From NCBI GenBank assembly GCA_041879425.1, contig CP090855.1, positions 62,001 to 126,000 on the forward strand: a stretch of DNA of 64,000 bases, in the 5' to 3' direction. Position numbers and translations under genes: made by a program. The notes under the pieces are model-generated. The model saw only the letters and a list, made by a program, of their open reading frames with translations. It made no database searches and was not told the DNA's origin. Positions 54,225-63,041 of this stretch are shown one piece after another. How positions within the stretch are numbered: the first letter of the stretch is position 1; the number at the start of each line of letters is the position of its first letter. Origin of the DNA: Vibrio pomeroyi. GTDB taxonomy: Bacteria > Pseudomonadota > Gammaproteobacteria > Enterobacterales > Vibrionaceae.

Positions 54225-55358
54225 ATGACTCAAGAACACGCTAATCAAGACCTACTAAAAACACCACTGCACGCACTTCACGTTGAAGAAGGCGCAAAGA
54301 TGGTTCCTTTCGCTGGCTACGACATGCCAGTTCAGTACCCACTAGGTGTAAAGAAAGAGCACTTACACACTCGTGATGCTGCCGGTCTTTTTGATGTTTC
54401 TCACATGGGGCAACTTCGTCTACATGGTGCAAATGCAGCTGCTGTCCTAGAATCTTTGGTTCCTGTAGATATTATTGACCTTCCTTCTGGTAAGCAGCGC
54501 TACGCGTTCTTTACTAACGAGCAGGGCGGCATCATGGATGACCTGATGGTTGCTAACTTAGGTGATCACCTGTTTGTTGTTGTGAACGCAGCTTGTAAGA
54601 CACAAGATATCGACCACCTAACGGCACATCTTCCAGCAGACGTAGAAATGGAAGTGATTGATGACCGCGCTCTACTAGCACTTCAAGGTCCTAAAGCATC
54701 TGAAGTTTTAGCTCGTTTCCAACCAAGCGTTGCAGACATGCTGTTTATGGATGTTCAAAAAGTAGATATCGATGGCGTTGAATGCATAGTGAGCCGCAGT
54801 GGTTACACGGGTGAAGATGGCTACGAGATCTCTGTACCGAACGATCACGCTGAAGCACTAGCGCGTAAGCTAACTGCAGAAGCTGAAGTAGAGTGGATTG
54901 GCCTTGGCGCACGTGATTCACTTCGTCTTGAGTGTGGTCTATGTCTATACGGTCACGATCTAGATACAACAACGACGCCAGTAGAAGCTAGCCTTCTATG
55001 GGGTATCCAAAAAGTTCGTCGTACTGACGGTGAACGTGCAGGCGGTTTCCCTGGTGCTGATATCATCCTTGAGCAAATCGCAACGAAAGACGTTCAACGC
55101 AAACGTGTTGGTCTAGTGGGTCAAACTAAGGCTCCAGTGCGTGAAGGTGCTGAGCTGTTCGATGCTGAAGACAACAAGATTGGCGTTGTAACAAGTGGCA
55201 CGGCGGGCCCTAACGCTGGCAAGCCTGTATCAATGGCGTACGTTCGCACTGATCTAGCGGCTATCGGTACTGAAGTATTCGCTGAAGTTCGTGGTAAGAA
55301 ACTACCAATGACAGTAGAAAAAATGCCATTCGTACCTCAACGTTACTACCGTGGCTAA
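54225..55358 (+). CDS. gcvT: Glycine cleavage system T protein (aminomethyltransferase)
   Basis: This protein transfers the methylene carbon from aminomethyl-GcvH to tetrahydrofolate, releasing ammonia. It has 377 residues from the chosen start. Conserved parts are PFAGYDMPVQY, LFDVSHMGQL (with the catalytic Asp nearby), GYTGEDGYEI and GLGARDSLRLECGLCLYG. The frame is open from TTG 54192, but the ATG at 54225 has GGAG seven bases ahead and begins at the usual N-terminus. In contrast to E. coli it is not in one operon with gcvHP; it lies beyond the XRE regulator on the opposite strand, with its own control region. Confidence 0.97.
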   Translation: MTQEHANQDLLKTPLHALHVEEGAKMVPFAGYDMPVQYPLGVKKEHLHTRDAAGLFDVSHMGQLRLHGANAAAVLESLVPVDIIDLPSGKQRYAFFTNEQGGIMDDLMVANLGDHLFVVVNAACKTQDIDHLTAHLPADVEMEVIDDRALLALQGPKASEVLARFQPSVADMLFMDVQKVDIDGVECIVSRSGYTGEDGYEISVPNDHAEALARKLTAEAEVEWIGLGARDSLRLECGLCLYGHDLDTTTTPVEASLLWGIQKVRRTDGERAGGFPGADIILEQIATKDVQRKRVGLVGQTKAPVREGAELFDAEDNKIGVVTSGTAGPNAGKPVSMAYVRTDLAAIGTEVFAEVRGKKLPMTVEKMPFVPQRYYRG

Positions 55359-55388
55359 TCTCTTTAAGAGAAACTACCAAGCTTAACG

Positions 55389-55442
55389 AAAAGCCTATTG
55401 TTTGCTTCTCTGTATCGAGAGGTTTAACGGTAGGCTTTTTTG
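55389..55442 (+). terminator. Terminator of gcvT
   Basis: AAAAGCCTA / TAGGCTTTTTT encloses an inner TTCTCT / AGAGG stem. It lies about 30 bases past gcvT. Confidence 0.75.
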
Positions 55443-55622
55443 TTTTTCGCAACGTATAAAACTTAGGATGATGAGCTAAGGTAAGTTGTTTATAAATTCG
55501 TTTATAAAATGAGAGATGTGGCCATATCGTTACAAATACTTACTATAATGATGATTAGTACGTGTTATGGTGGCGATTCATCAATTTTGTAAATAAGTAG
55601 TAGGGGTTACAAGGAGTTATCT

Positions 55623-56690
55623 ATGAATGAGAACCATACAATGAATCCGGTTCGTAAGACCGTTCTTGGGCTTTTAGCGCCATTAATCTATACGTCTAGT
55701 GTTATGGCGGCAGAAAACTCGGTCGAAGTTTCTCCTGACGCGACTGTGACACCTTATATTGTTAATGGCAGCGACGCGACAGTAGCTGAGTTTCCTTCAA
55801 TGGCGAGCCTGTTCATTGACCGCATAGATTATGACGGTACCTATTCAACTGGCCCATATTGTGGTGCGACAATTTTAGATCCAACGCATATCCTGACGGC
55901 TGCGCACTGTATTTATGGTGATGAGAATGCTCAGTTATTTACTGTTGTCGTTCCTCAATTACAAGACACTTCCCAATTTCCTAATAACATCGCCCAGAAA
56001 GCTCGTGTATCTGAAGTGTATTATCGTAGTGACTATTCAAATAGCTTGAGCGACTTGTTACGTAATGATATTGCAATCCTGAAGCTAGAAAGCGCTCTCA
56101 ATATCGATGCTGTAAATGATGTGATCTATCCCCTTGGTTTTTCTACTGAACTTTATCGCAATTCGTCAGAAAGTTTTGTTGCCGTTGGTCACGGTGATAC
56201 ACGTTCAGGCTTTGACGGGACAACTTTGTTGCAGAAGGCTGACCTGAATTACGTAGATAACGCTACTTGCGCTTCAGCCTTTACTGATGGTTCTGCGTTA
56301 ACTGACAATCAAATATGTTTTAACGGTGATTACAGTCCATTTACCGGGCTCTTTAATGGTACGTGCCAAGGTGACTCTGGAGGTCCTGTCTATTGGCAAG
56401 ATGGTTCAACATATAGACAGGTAGGCATTACCAGTTTTGGCCCAGATACTTGTGGTGGTAGTTCTACGGTGACGTCGGTATTCACTGAAATATTAGACTA
56501 TAAAGATTGGATCGACAGTGTTATGGCTGGAACTGAAACTGCTAAGTTCGTTTCAACAGACGCGAAACGTACTGCTTATGTTGGGACAAGCACGTCAACT
56601 GGCTCTGGTAGCAGTGGCGGTAGTGTATCATTTGGTTTGCTAGGGATGCTGATGTTGATTGCTGGCGTTAGAAAAGCAGTTAAACGTTAG
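55623..56690 (+). CDS. Secreted trypsin-like serine protease with GlyGly-CTERM-like tail
   Basis: This is a 355-residue S1-family protease. A signal peptide (to about AA, residue 30) and a short propeptide precede the activation site at YIVNGSDA (about 45-52). The catalytic triad is complete: His95 (LTAAHC), Asp149 (NDIAIL) and Ser252 (GDSGGP). After the protease domain comes a Ser/Thr/Gly linker (STSTGSGSSGG), one membrane helix and a basic end (VRKAVKR), the layout of GlyGly-CTERM proteins processed by rhombosortase after type II secretion, as for the VesA/VesB/VesC proteases of V. cholerae. AAGGAG precedes the ATG. It is monocistronic. Confidence 0.94.
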   Translation: MNENHTMNPVRKTVLGLLAPLIYTSSVMAAENSVEVSPDATVTPYIVNGSDATVAEFPSMASLFIDRIDYDGTYSTGPYCGATILDPTHILTAAHCIYGDENAQLFTVVVPQLQDTSQFPNNIAQKARVSEVYYRSDYSNSLSDLLRNDIAILKLESALNIDAVNDVIYPLGFSTELYRNSSESFVAVGHGDTRSGFDGTTLLQKADLNYVDNATCASAFTDGSALTDNQICFNGDYSPFTGLFNGTCQGDSGGPVYWQDGSTYRQVGITSFGPDTCGGSSTVTSVFTEILDYKDWIDSVMAGTETAKFVSTDAKRTAYVGTSTSTGSGSSGGSVSFGLLGMLMLIAGVRKAVKR

Positions 56691-56708
56691 ATATTCAATG
56701 CTTTGAAG

Positions 56709-56746
56709 AAGTCGACGTTTTATCTAACGATAGCGTCGACTTTTTA
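56709..56746 (+). terminator. Terminator of the serine protease gene
   Basis: AGTCGACG (56710-56717) / CGTCGACT (56734-56741) is followed by TTTTTACTTTT. Confidence 0.8.
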
Positions 56747-56791
56747 CTTTTGCAGGTTTGTAGATTTACAGTTGGTTAGTTGCTTGTCGAA

Positions 56792-57118
56792 CTAGTTACT
56801 CAGCTCGATAACCGCTTTACGGCTGTATTTTTCTAGAATCTCATCCATCTCTTTTATCGCAGCATTGATGCTTTTAATCCCACCTTGCGCTACACCTTTT
56901 TCATTTTCGTTCAATGCAGAAAAAGCCTGCTTTAATTCCTTACCTTCCAACATGTTCCCGTGTAGCAACACCTCTTTGTACGTAAGTAGCTTATGTTGTA
57001 TTGCAATAATTTCTGGGCGGGGGTTGTCTGATTCTAATGCGTGACTAATGCAAGGAAATGCCAATGTATAGCGATTCGCAATTTCCAATTTGACGTCTTT
57101 CTTATTCGCAATATGCAA
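56792..57118 (-). CDS. Hypothetical protein, start uncertain
   Basis: The open frame is 108 codons long but has no ATG near its beginning; the first possible start is a TTG. A later TTG (about ten codons in) gives M-EIANRYTLAF. The C-terminal half (KELKQAFSALNENEKGVAQGG, INAAIKEMDEILEKYSRKAV) is strongly helical and soluble. I do not recognise a family. It may be a real small gene or the remnant of a longer one. It is divergent from the small XRE gene at 57320, which does not make a recognisable toxin-antitoxin pair. Confidence 0.45.
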   Translation of the reverse strand: MHIANKKDVKLEIANRYTLAFPCISHALESDNPRPEIIAIQHKLLTYKEVLLHGNMLEGKELKQAFSALNENEKGVAQGGIKSINAAIKEMDEILEKYSRKAVIELSN

Positions 57119-57319
57119 TTTCTATTATTTCCCAACACTTGAGTCTTCAAGTTTTCTAGCCTTTACGCTCACGACCGCACAAAGCGTGAAAGTTTATGAT
57201 ACGTAACGTTTTTTAATAATTGGATAATATGCCTTTGATAGCGTATGTAAACCGTTGCGAGTCAATATGGTCTGCTTCTTGCTGAATTTAGGTCATAACT
57301 GTCTAATGAGGAAAAACTA

Positions 57320-57637
57320 ATGTCACAAGAGCCCATCGTCATGGCGCTGATTGAGCGCAGAAAGCAAGCTAATTTGTCGCAAGAAAAACTAGCCTCAAGT
57401 GCAGGAATGAGCTTAAAGACTTATCAACGTATTGAGCGCGGAGAAGCGGACATCAAAATGTCTCAGTACCGTTCGATCACAAGAACTCTAAAAGTGACTG
57501 ATTTGGATGTCGTGCTTGATATTGTGGGTGCGTCGCAAGCGACTGCAGAAGATGTTGCAGCGGTCAGTCGCTTACTGACTAGCGAAGAGAGAATGTTGTT
57601 GATTAAACTAATTTTATCGGTCAAAAAACAGAAGTAG
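57320..57637 (+). CDS. Small XRE-family helix-turn-helix protein
   Basis: This 105-residue protein has an N-terminal HTH of the Cro/C1 type (ALIERRKQANLSQEKLASSA, GMSLKTYQRIERGEADI, about residues 9-45) and a short helical C-terminus (TSEERMLLIKLILSVKKQK) that probably makes dimers. GAGGA stands about seven bases ahead of the ATG. No phage or toxin gene accompanies it, so its target is unknown. It is convergent with arfB. Confidence 0.88.
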   Translation: MSQEPIVMALIERRKQANLSQEKLASSAGMSLKTYQRIERGEADIKMSQYRSITRTLKVTDLDVVLDIVGASQATAEDVAAVSRLLTSEERMLLIKLILSVKKQK

Positions 57638-57707
57638 TCCGTTATTGATAACAGAGTTAGAACGGTTGTTCCATGGGTGATGCGCTCACTGGGGGGACAT
57701 GAAACAA

Positions 57708-58118
57708 TCAGTTCACTCTTCCACGTAGTTGTTTGGTGGTACTTCTTTGTTTCTTACTTTCTAAACGTCTTTTCTGAGAACCACGCGTTGGTTTTGTTGC
57801 TCTTCTTACTTTTTGAACCTTTGTCGCTTCCAAGATCAATTCTTTCAAACGCACTAAAGCATCGTCTCGGTTTTGTTCCTGAGTTCTATATTGTTGCGCC
57901 TTAATGATAATCACACCGTCTTTAGTGATGCGGCTATCTTTGTGTGCGAGGAGCTTTTCTTTATAGAAATCAGGTAGGGTGGAGTGCTTGATGTCAAAAC
58001 GTAAATGTATCGCGCTTGATACTTTATTGACGTTTTGACCGCCTGCTCCTTGTGCTCTGATCGCAGTTAACTGAAGTTCCCAGTCCTGAATCGAAACAGA
58101 GTTAGATATTTGTAACAT
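57708..58118 (-). CDS. arfB: Alternative ribosome-rescue factor ArfB (YaeJ)
   Basis: This peptidyl-tRNA hydrolase frees ribosomes stalled on messages without a stop codon. It has 136 residues from the chosen start. The catalytic GGQ is in IRAQGAGGQNVNKVSSAIHL (near residues 18-37), and the basic C-terminal tail (RATKPTRGSQKRRLESKKQ, then KQLRGRVN) fits into the empty mRNA channel. The ATG at 58118 gives the usual N-terminus MLQISN; an upstream in-frame start adds 11 unrelated residues. The call is very strong. Confidence 0.97.
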   Translation of the reverse strand: MLQISNSVSIQDWELQLTAIRAQGAGGQNVNKVSSAIHLRFDIKHSTLPDFYKEKLLAHKDSRITKDGVIIIKAQQYRTQEQNRDDALVRLKELILEATKVQKVRRATKPTRGSQKRRLESKKQRSTTKQLRGRVN

Positions 58119-58205
58119 AAACATCCATTTTGAACGGTAATATGGGGTCATGATACTGAATATTGGTTATGGTATCAGTAACTTTCTTAAAGAGTGGTAG
58201 TAGTG

Positions 58206-58811
58206 ATGAAAATAGATTTAACGGCGTATGAAGGATTAATCTTTGATATGGACGGTACGTTGATCGATACAATGCCTGCTCATGTGAAAGCATGGCAGCA
58301 GACAGCAGAAGAGTTTGGTTTTCATTTTGAAGCGTCTTGGTTGCACAGTTTAGGTGGAATGCCGAGTTATAAGATAGCGGGCGAAGTGAACAGCAAGTAC
58401 GGTTTGTCGCTCGACCCACAAGCGGTTTCTACATTCAAGATGGCATCGTTTGCTGCCATTGAAGACAAAGGTGATGTTATTCCTTGTACGCATTCTCTGT
58501 TGTTAGAACATCTCGGTAATAAGAAGATCGCAGTCGGGACTGGTAGCCAGCGTAAAAGCGCAGAGCAGTTATTAGATAAAACAGACATTCTGAATAAGCT
58601 TGATATCTTAGTGACAGCGACCGATGTGAAGAATCACAAGCCAAACCCTGATACTTTCTTAGATGCGTGTTTCGGTATGGGATTGCAACCTAAACAGTGT
58701 GTAGTGTTCGAAGATACAAACTTAGGTAAGCAGGCTGCTCATGCGGCAAATATGGACTGTATTCTAGTGGTTGAAGGGAACAAGTTAGAGTTCCACCCAG
58801 CGCCTAACTGA
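58206..58811 (+). CDS. HAD-family sugar phosphatase, YqaB-like
   Basis: This 201-residue cytoplasmic HAD-superfamily hydrolase has a C1-type cap. The nucleophile motif is FDMDGTLIDT (Asp14 and Asp16), motif II is VGTGSQRK, motif III Lys is in KNHKPNPDTF and motif IV is VVFEDTNLG. The closest well-known relative is E. coli YqaB, which dephosphorylates fructose 1-phosphate and 6-phosphogluconate; beta-phosphoglucomutase is the alternative reading. The frame opens at GTG 58194, but the ATG at 58206 starts the normal protein. It is divergent from arfB across about 90 bases. Confidence 0.9.
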   Translation: MKIDLTAYEGLIFDMDGTLIDTMPAHVKAWQQTAEEFGFHFEASWLHSLGGMPSYKIAGEVNSKYGLSLDPQAVSTFKMASFAAIEDKGDVIPCTHSLLLEHLGNKKIAVGTGSQRKSAEQLLDKTDILNKLDILVTATDVKNHKPNPDTFLDACFGMGLQPKQCVVFEDTNLGKQAAHAANMDCILVVEGNKLEFHPAPN

Positions 58812-58847
58812 TTGGATATCGATGGAACGTTCGCCTACTGATTAGAC

Positions 58848-58877
58848 TCGCCTAGTTTTCACATTCGAGCTAGGCGA
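58848..58877. terminator. Inverted repeat at the convergent ends of HAD and diguanylate cyclase genes
   Basis: TCGCCTAG (58848-58855) pairs with CTAGGCGA (58870-58877), the right arm including the stop codon of the cyclase gene. T-runs are poor on both sides, so termination here is uncertain. Confidence 0.4.
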
Positions 58878-60774
58878 TTTCGCTCATTTCACTGTCTAGG
58901 AACAGGCACACGCTGTCACGGCCTGCGGCTTTCGCTTCGTACAGCGCTAGATCGGCACATTTGTAGTTAAGGGCAGGATCGCTCGTCAGGTTAGTGATAC
59001 CAGCACTGACGGTAACGATGTTGTCTAATTCAAGGCTAACGGCAATTCGTAGTCTATTAAGTACGTATTCGGCTTCTTCTGTTGTTGTGTGTGGCAGAAC
59101 GACACCGAACTCTTCACCACCAATACGAGCCACAAAATCGGTTTCTCGGCATTCACGTTGCAATACCTGAGCGACGGTTTGAATCACGCGATCACCATAG
59201 TCGTGACCGAATCTGTCGTTAATACGCTTAAAGTGGTCGATATCTAAGATAGCCAAACAAGACTGTTCACGAGTAGGGTAGCGGTTGACACGAGAACACT
59301 CGTCGCGGAGTTCCAGGTCGAATTTACGTCGGTTCCAACATCCGGCTAGCGCGTCTTTCTCACTGAGGTTTCTCAGCTTGTTTTCGAGTTCCTTGTGCTT
59401 ACTGATATCGACAAATGATGCGACATAAAATTGAATCACGTCTTTCGAGTCTTTGATGGTTTGGATTCGGAGTATCTCCGTGATCAACGACCCGTCTTTA
59501 CGTCGGTTAACGACTTCGCCTTCCCACATGCCTTGTTTCTTGATAATGCTCCACATCTTAATGTAGAACTCTTGATTGTAGCGGCCAGATGCAAACATCG
59601 ATGGCTGGCGTCCTTTAACGTCTTCTAGCTCATAGCCACTGACACGCGTGAACTCTTGGTTTACCTTGATGATGCGGTTGTTTCTGTCAGTGATAACAAG
59701 GGCTGACATACCGTTCATTGCCGCTTTTGCTAACTGGCTTTCAATGCTGTTCTTCTTGTGGTTTTGATTCCAGAGCACAAAGCCTGCTGAAATCATTGAG
59801 ATCAAAATCGTTAGGGTAACTATTTGTACAAAGATCGCGTGGTTTTCACGCTGGTATTGGCTATTGAACTGTTGATTTTCAATATGAAGAACCATGTAGA
59901 TAGGGCCTTCGAACTGTTTTATTTTCGGGCTGATATCAGAATGGAAATACCAGTTCTTGCCATCAAAATAGCTCGAAGATGTCTTGTCTTGAATCGCAGT
60001 CCAAAGCTCGGGATATAGCTTTGCGTAAGTTTGCTCTGAACGTGAGTCAATCACATGTCCGAAAGATTCCGTAGGATCCGGCCCCATAATGATGTGTCCG
60101 GTTTTGTTGAGAATAATCGGAACAGCAGACGATGCACCAATTTGATAATGAAGGCGCTTGTAGATCTCAAGCATGTTCAGGTTTGCGATGAAGTAACCAA
60201 TGATGCGGTTGTTTTCAGCAACTGGCGTCATAATGCGAAGCGCTGGAATCAAAGGACGAACGATTTCTCCGTTTTCTACTTCTAGGTCAATGCCGCGAGA
60301 GCTCACCTCACCAATCTTTAATGCTTGTAGCGCCTTGTAATAATCACGAGAAGATTTGTTCTGCAGTTCGTTATCTGGGACTACGATTGCTTTTCCGTCT
60401 TTGTAGTTAACACGGAATACTTCGTTGCCCTCTATATCGAGGTAACGCAACTGAGAATAGTATTTTTGGCCACGAGCGAGCATCACCCAGAGATCTTGCA
60501 GTGTTTCTTTATGAATAGTTGACGGTTCGTTGATTGCGCGGAGTAGGGTTTGCGAATCTGCAATAGAGGGAACCGAGTTTGAGATTTGCTCAACAATCAC
60601 AGCGAGCTCGTGAAAACTGTATTCGATTTGGTTTTGACTAGACTGTTTGATATTTAGCGTGTGCTGAGCTTCAACTCTGTCAAATTCAGAGTTGATATAG
60701 AGGGCAGGGACTAATCCTAGGGCAAATATGGTGCACAGAAATTGGCTGACTAGTTTCTTTATACTCGTATTCAT
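58870..60774 (-). CDS. Membrane diguanylate cyclase: sensor, PAS, GGDEF
   Basis: This enzyme makes the second messenger cyclic di-GMP from two GTP. It has 634 residues: TM1 (about 9-29), a periplasmic double-Cache-like sensor (about 30-310, with RYLDIEGNEVFRVNY and DYYKALQALKIGEVS), TM2 (about 314-335), a PAS domain with PAC-type end (about 345-460) and a C-terminal GGDEF domain. The active site is GGEEF (552-556), a functional variant. RETD at 543-546, five residues ahead, is the canonical inhibitory I-site, so product inhibition is expected. The ATG at 60774 has GAGG six bases ahead; a TTG four codons earlier is less likely. No EAL domain is present. The signal is unknown. Confidence 0.94.
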   Translation of the reverse strand: MNTSIKKLVSQFLCTIFALGLVPALYINSEFDRVEAQHTLNIKQSSQNQIEYSFHELAVIVEQISNSVPSIADSQTLLRAINEPSTIHKETLQDLWVMLARGQKYYSQLRYLDIEGNEVFRVNYKDGKAIVVPDNELQNKSSRDYYKALQALKIGEVSSRGIDLEVENGEIVRPLIPALRIMTPVAENNRIIGYFIANLNMLEIYKRLHYQIGASSAVPIILNKTGHIIMGPDPTESFGHVIDSRSEQTYAKLYPELWTAIQDKTSSSYFDGKNWYFHSDISPKIKQFEGPIYMVLHIENQQFNSQYQRENHAIFVQIVTLTILISMISAGFVLWNQNHKKNSIESQLAKAAMNGMSALVITDRNNRIIKVNQEFTRVSGYELEDVKGRQPSMFASGRYNQEFYIKMWSIIKKQGMWEGEVVNRRKDGSLITEILRIQTIKDSKDVIQFYVASFVDISKHKELENKLRNLSEKDALAGCWNRRKFDLELRDECSRVNRYPTREQSCLAILDIDHFKRINDRFGHDYGDRVIQTVAQVLQRECRETDFVARIGGEEFGVVLPHTTTEEAEYVLNRLRIAVSLELDNIVTVSAGITNLTSDPALNYKCADLALYEAKAAGRDSVCLFLDSEMSEIA

Positions 60775-61019
60775 CACTGTCCTCAAAGAATCAGCGCAAT
60801 ACTATATATTTTATAGGGTTTTTAATGTGATCTTCACCCAGAACTTAAAACAAGATTTGCATATTATTAAGGTTTTACTGCAACTTTTTGCAATTAAGCT
60901 TGCTTATTGAGCATCTGGATAACTAAGAATCACCACCCAATTAATGCCTACTCATGCCAGTGTTTTTCGTTATGTCATAAGTAGGCGAGTGGTGAATTAT
61001 GGTTAAGAGCTTGTAATCA

Positions 61020-62768
61020 TTAACTTAACCCGATGATATTCCCTTTGTCATCGATGTCTAATGACATAAACGCAGGTTTATCAGGTAAGCCCGGCATAGT
61101 CATGACATTGCCGCATAAAGCGTAAATAAAACCTGCACCTGCACACAGTTTTAATTCTCTAACCGGAACGTCAAACTGTGTTGGAGCACCTTTTATATGT
61201 GCTTCAGTTGAGATAGATAAAGGCGTTTTTGCTAAACACACGGATAGATTGGAGTAACCATGTAGCTTGAATTCAGCGAGTTGTTTTTTTGCTAGGGGTG
61301 ATAGTGAGATACTCGCTGCGCCATAACCGACTTCAGCGACCGCCATCAGCTTCTCTTCTAAGCTTTGCTCTGATTTATACAACGGCTTAAATTCACTCTC
61401 AACTTGGCAAGCCTTTACTACTGCATTCGCTAAGTTAATCGCGCCTTCGCCACCTTGACCAAACGCTTCACTTACTTCGACACTCACGCTTGAATCGAAA
61501 GCGGTGATCATCTGTTTTAATGCGTCAAGTTCTTGGTCTGAATCTTGTGGGAATCGGTTGATAGCAACGACGGTTGGTACTTGGTATTGCTTAACGTTGT
61601 TGATGTGCCATTTGAGGTTCTCAAAACCGGCAACGAGTGCATCTTTGTCATCACTAAAGATAGAGTCTGGTAGTGGGGTGCCAGGTCTTAAATCGTATAA
61701 ACCTGAGTTCGCTTTTAATCCACGTAGCGTCGCAACAACAACGGCACAGTCAGGCTTCTTGTTGGATGCCTTAACCTTGATGTTACACGCTTTCTCGAAA
61801 CCCATGTCTGAGCCGAAACCACCTTCGGTCACCACAAAATCACTCAGTTTTAAGGCAATCTTGTCGGCAATAATTGAAGAATTACCGTGTGCAATGTTCG
61901 CAAATGGCCCTGCGTGAATAAGTGTCGGAACACCTTCAAGGGTTTGCATTAACGTTGGCTCAATAGAGTCTTTCATTGTGACTGTCATCGCTCCGGCAAC
62001 GCCGAAGTCATCCGCGGTTAGTGGCAAGCCTTGATGATTATAGGCGAGCACAACACGGCCAATGCGTTTGCGTAAGTCTTGCAAGTCGTCAGCCAGTGCA
62101 AGAATTGCCATCAGCTCTGAGGCGGCTGAGATATCAAATCCGTCTTCGCGTTCAAAGCCATTAATTGTTTTGTTCGCTTCATTCTTGCCTACAGTGATCA
62201 TGCGTAGTGCGCGGTCATTGTGGTCGAGTACACGTCGCCACACGATTCTGCTTGGGTCAATATCCAAGGCTTTTAAGCCAGAACGCGCTTCAAACGCGTC
62301 TAAGCCTTCGCGTTGTTCGTGATACAAACGTGCATCAATCGCTGCAGACGCAAGGTTATGAGCGGCTGTTACGGCATGAATATCACCAGTTAGATGCAGA
62401 TTCAATTGATCCATAGGAGCGACTTGAGAATAGCCACCGCCAGCTGCGCCCCCTTTAACACCAAACACAGGGCCCATTGAAGGCTGACGAATACACGCCA
62501 TCGCTGATTGGTTAATTTTGGCAAGACCTTGAGCTAGACCAATGGTGGTTACTGTTTTGCCTTCACCGAGTGGGGTGGGTGTAATCGCCGTGACTACGAC
62601 CAATTTACCATCTTGTTGGTTAGCGAGGCGTTCAAGTGACGTGAGAGACACTTTAGATTTGAATTCGCCTAATGGCTGGTGTTCGTCGTGTTGCAGGCCT
62701 GCTTGTTTGGCAACCTCACTGATGTTTTTAAGGGGAGTTGAGCGACAAATATCAATATCAGACAGCAT
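61020..62768 (-). CDS. fhs: Formate-tetrahydrofolate ligase
   Basis: This cytoplasmic enzyme makes 10-formyl-THF from formate, THF and ATP, feeding purine and formyl-Met synthesis. It has 582 residues, normal for monofunctional enzymes. The ATP-binding P-loop is ITPTPLGEGKTVTTIG (about 62-77); RQPSMGPVFGVKGGAAGGG and EGGFGSDMGFEK are further family hallmarks. AAGGAT precedes the ATG. E. coli lacks this gene while many vibrios have it. A near-perfect PurR box lies 33 bases ahead of the start. It fits with glyA/gcv in the same window as a one-carbon supply route. Confidence 0.97.
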   Translation of the reverse strand: MLSDIDICRSTPLKNISEVAKQAGLQHDEHQPLGEFKSKVSLTSLERLANQQDGKLVVVTAITPTPLGEGKTVTTIGLAQGLAKINQSAMACIRQPSMGPVFGVKGGAAGGGYSQVAPMDQLNLHLTGDIHAVTAAHNLASAAIDARLYHEQREGLDAFEARSGLKALDIDPSRIVWRRVLDHNDRALRMITVGKNEANKTINGFEREDGFDISAASELMAILALADDLQDLRKRIGRVVLAYNHQGLPLTADDFGVAGAMTVTMKDSIEPTLMQTLEGVPTLIHAGPFANIAHGNSSIIADKIALKLSDFVVTEGGFGSDMGFEKACNIKVKASNKKPDCAVVVATLRGLKANSGLYDLRPGTPLPDSIFSDDKDALVAGFENLKWHINNVKQYQVPTVVAINRFPQDSDQELDALKQMITAFDSSVSVEVSEAFGQGGEGAINLANAVVKACQVESEFKPLYKSEQSLEEKLMAVAEVGYGAASISLSPLAKKQLAEFKLHGYSNLSVCLAKTPLSISTEAHIKGAPTQFDVPVRELKLCAGAGFIYALCGNVMTMPGLPDKPAFMSLDIDDKGNIIGLS

Positions 62769-62800
62769 ATTTGATCCTTATATCAGAACCGAAAGGTGGT

Positions 62801-62816
62801 ACGTAAACGTTTGCGT
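62801..62816. promoter_or_regulatory. PurR box upstream of fhs
   Basis: ACGTAAACGTTTGCGT differs from the PurR consensus ACGCAAACGTTTGCGT at one base. It lies 33-48 bases ahead of the fhs start, just downstream of a possible promoter (TTTACT, 16 bases, TAGTAT on the minus strand), the place expected for a repressor. Confidence 0.8.
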
Positions 62817-62975
62817 GGCGATACTACTGCATAAATTTGCCAAGTAAAGGCAAACCACACGAATTATGTGCTGGAAGATAACAGATCTAAAGAGTCATTG
62901 CGCGAGATCAAATCTTAAACGGGCAAAATATTTGATTCGATTACCTTCGATTGTGTTTGCATTGGCGTTTGATAC

Positions 62976-63003
62976 AAAAAGGGCTGCATATAGCAGCCCT
63001 TTA
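62976..63003 (-). terminator. Terminator of the gsk gene
   Basis: On the minus strand GGGCTGC / GCAGCCC with a 5-base loop is followed by TTTTT. It separates gsk from fhs. Confidence 0.85.
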
Positions 63004-63041
63004 AGGATTCGATAATTTTACTTAGACGTCGTCTAGAAAGG

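Noticed and set aside
56792..57637. Toxin-antitoxin pair made of the hypothetical gene and the XRE gene
   Set aside because: The genes are divergent, 200 bases apart, and the hypothetical protein shows no toxin motif.
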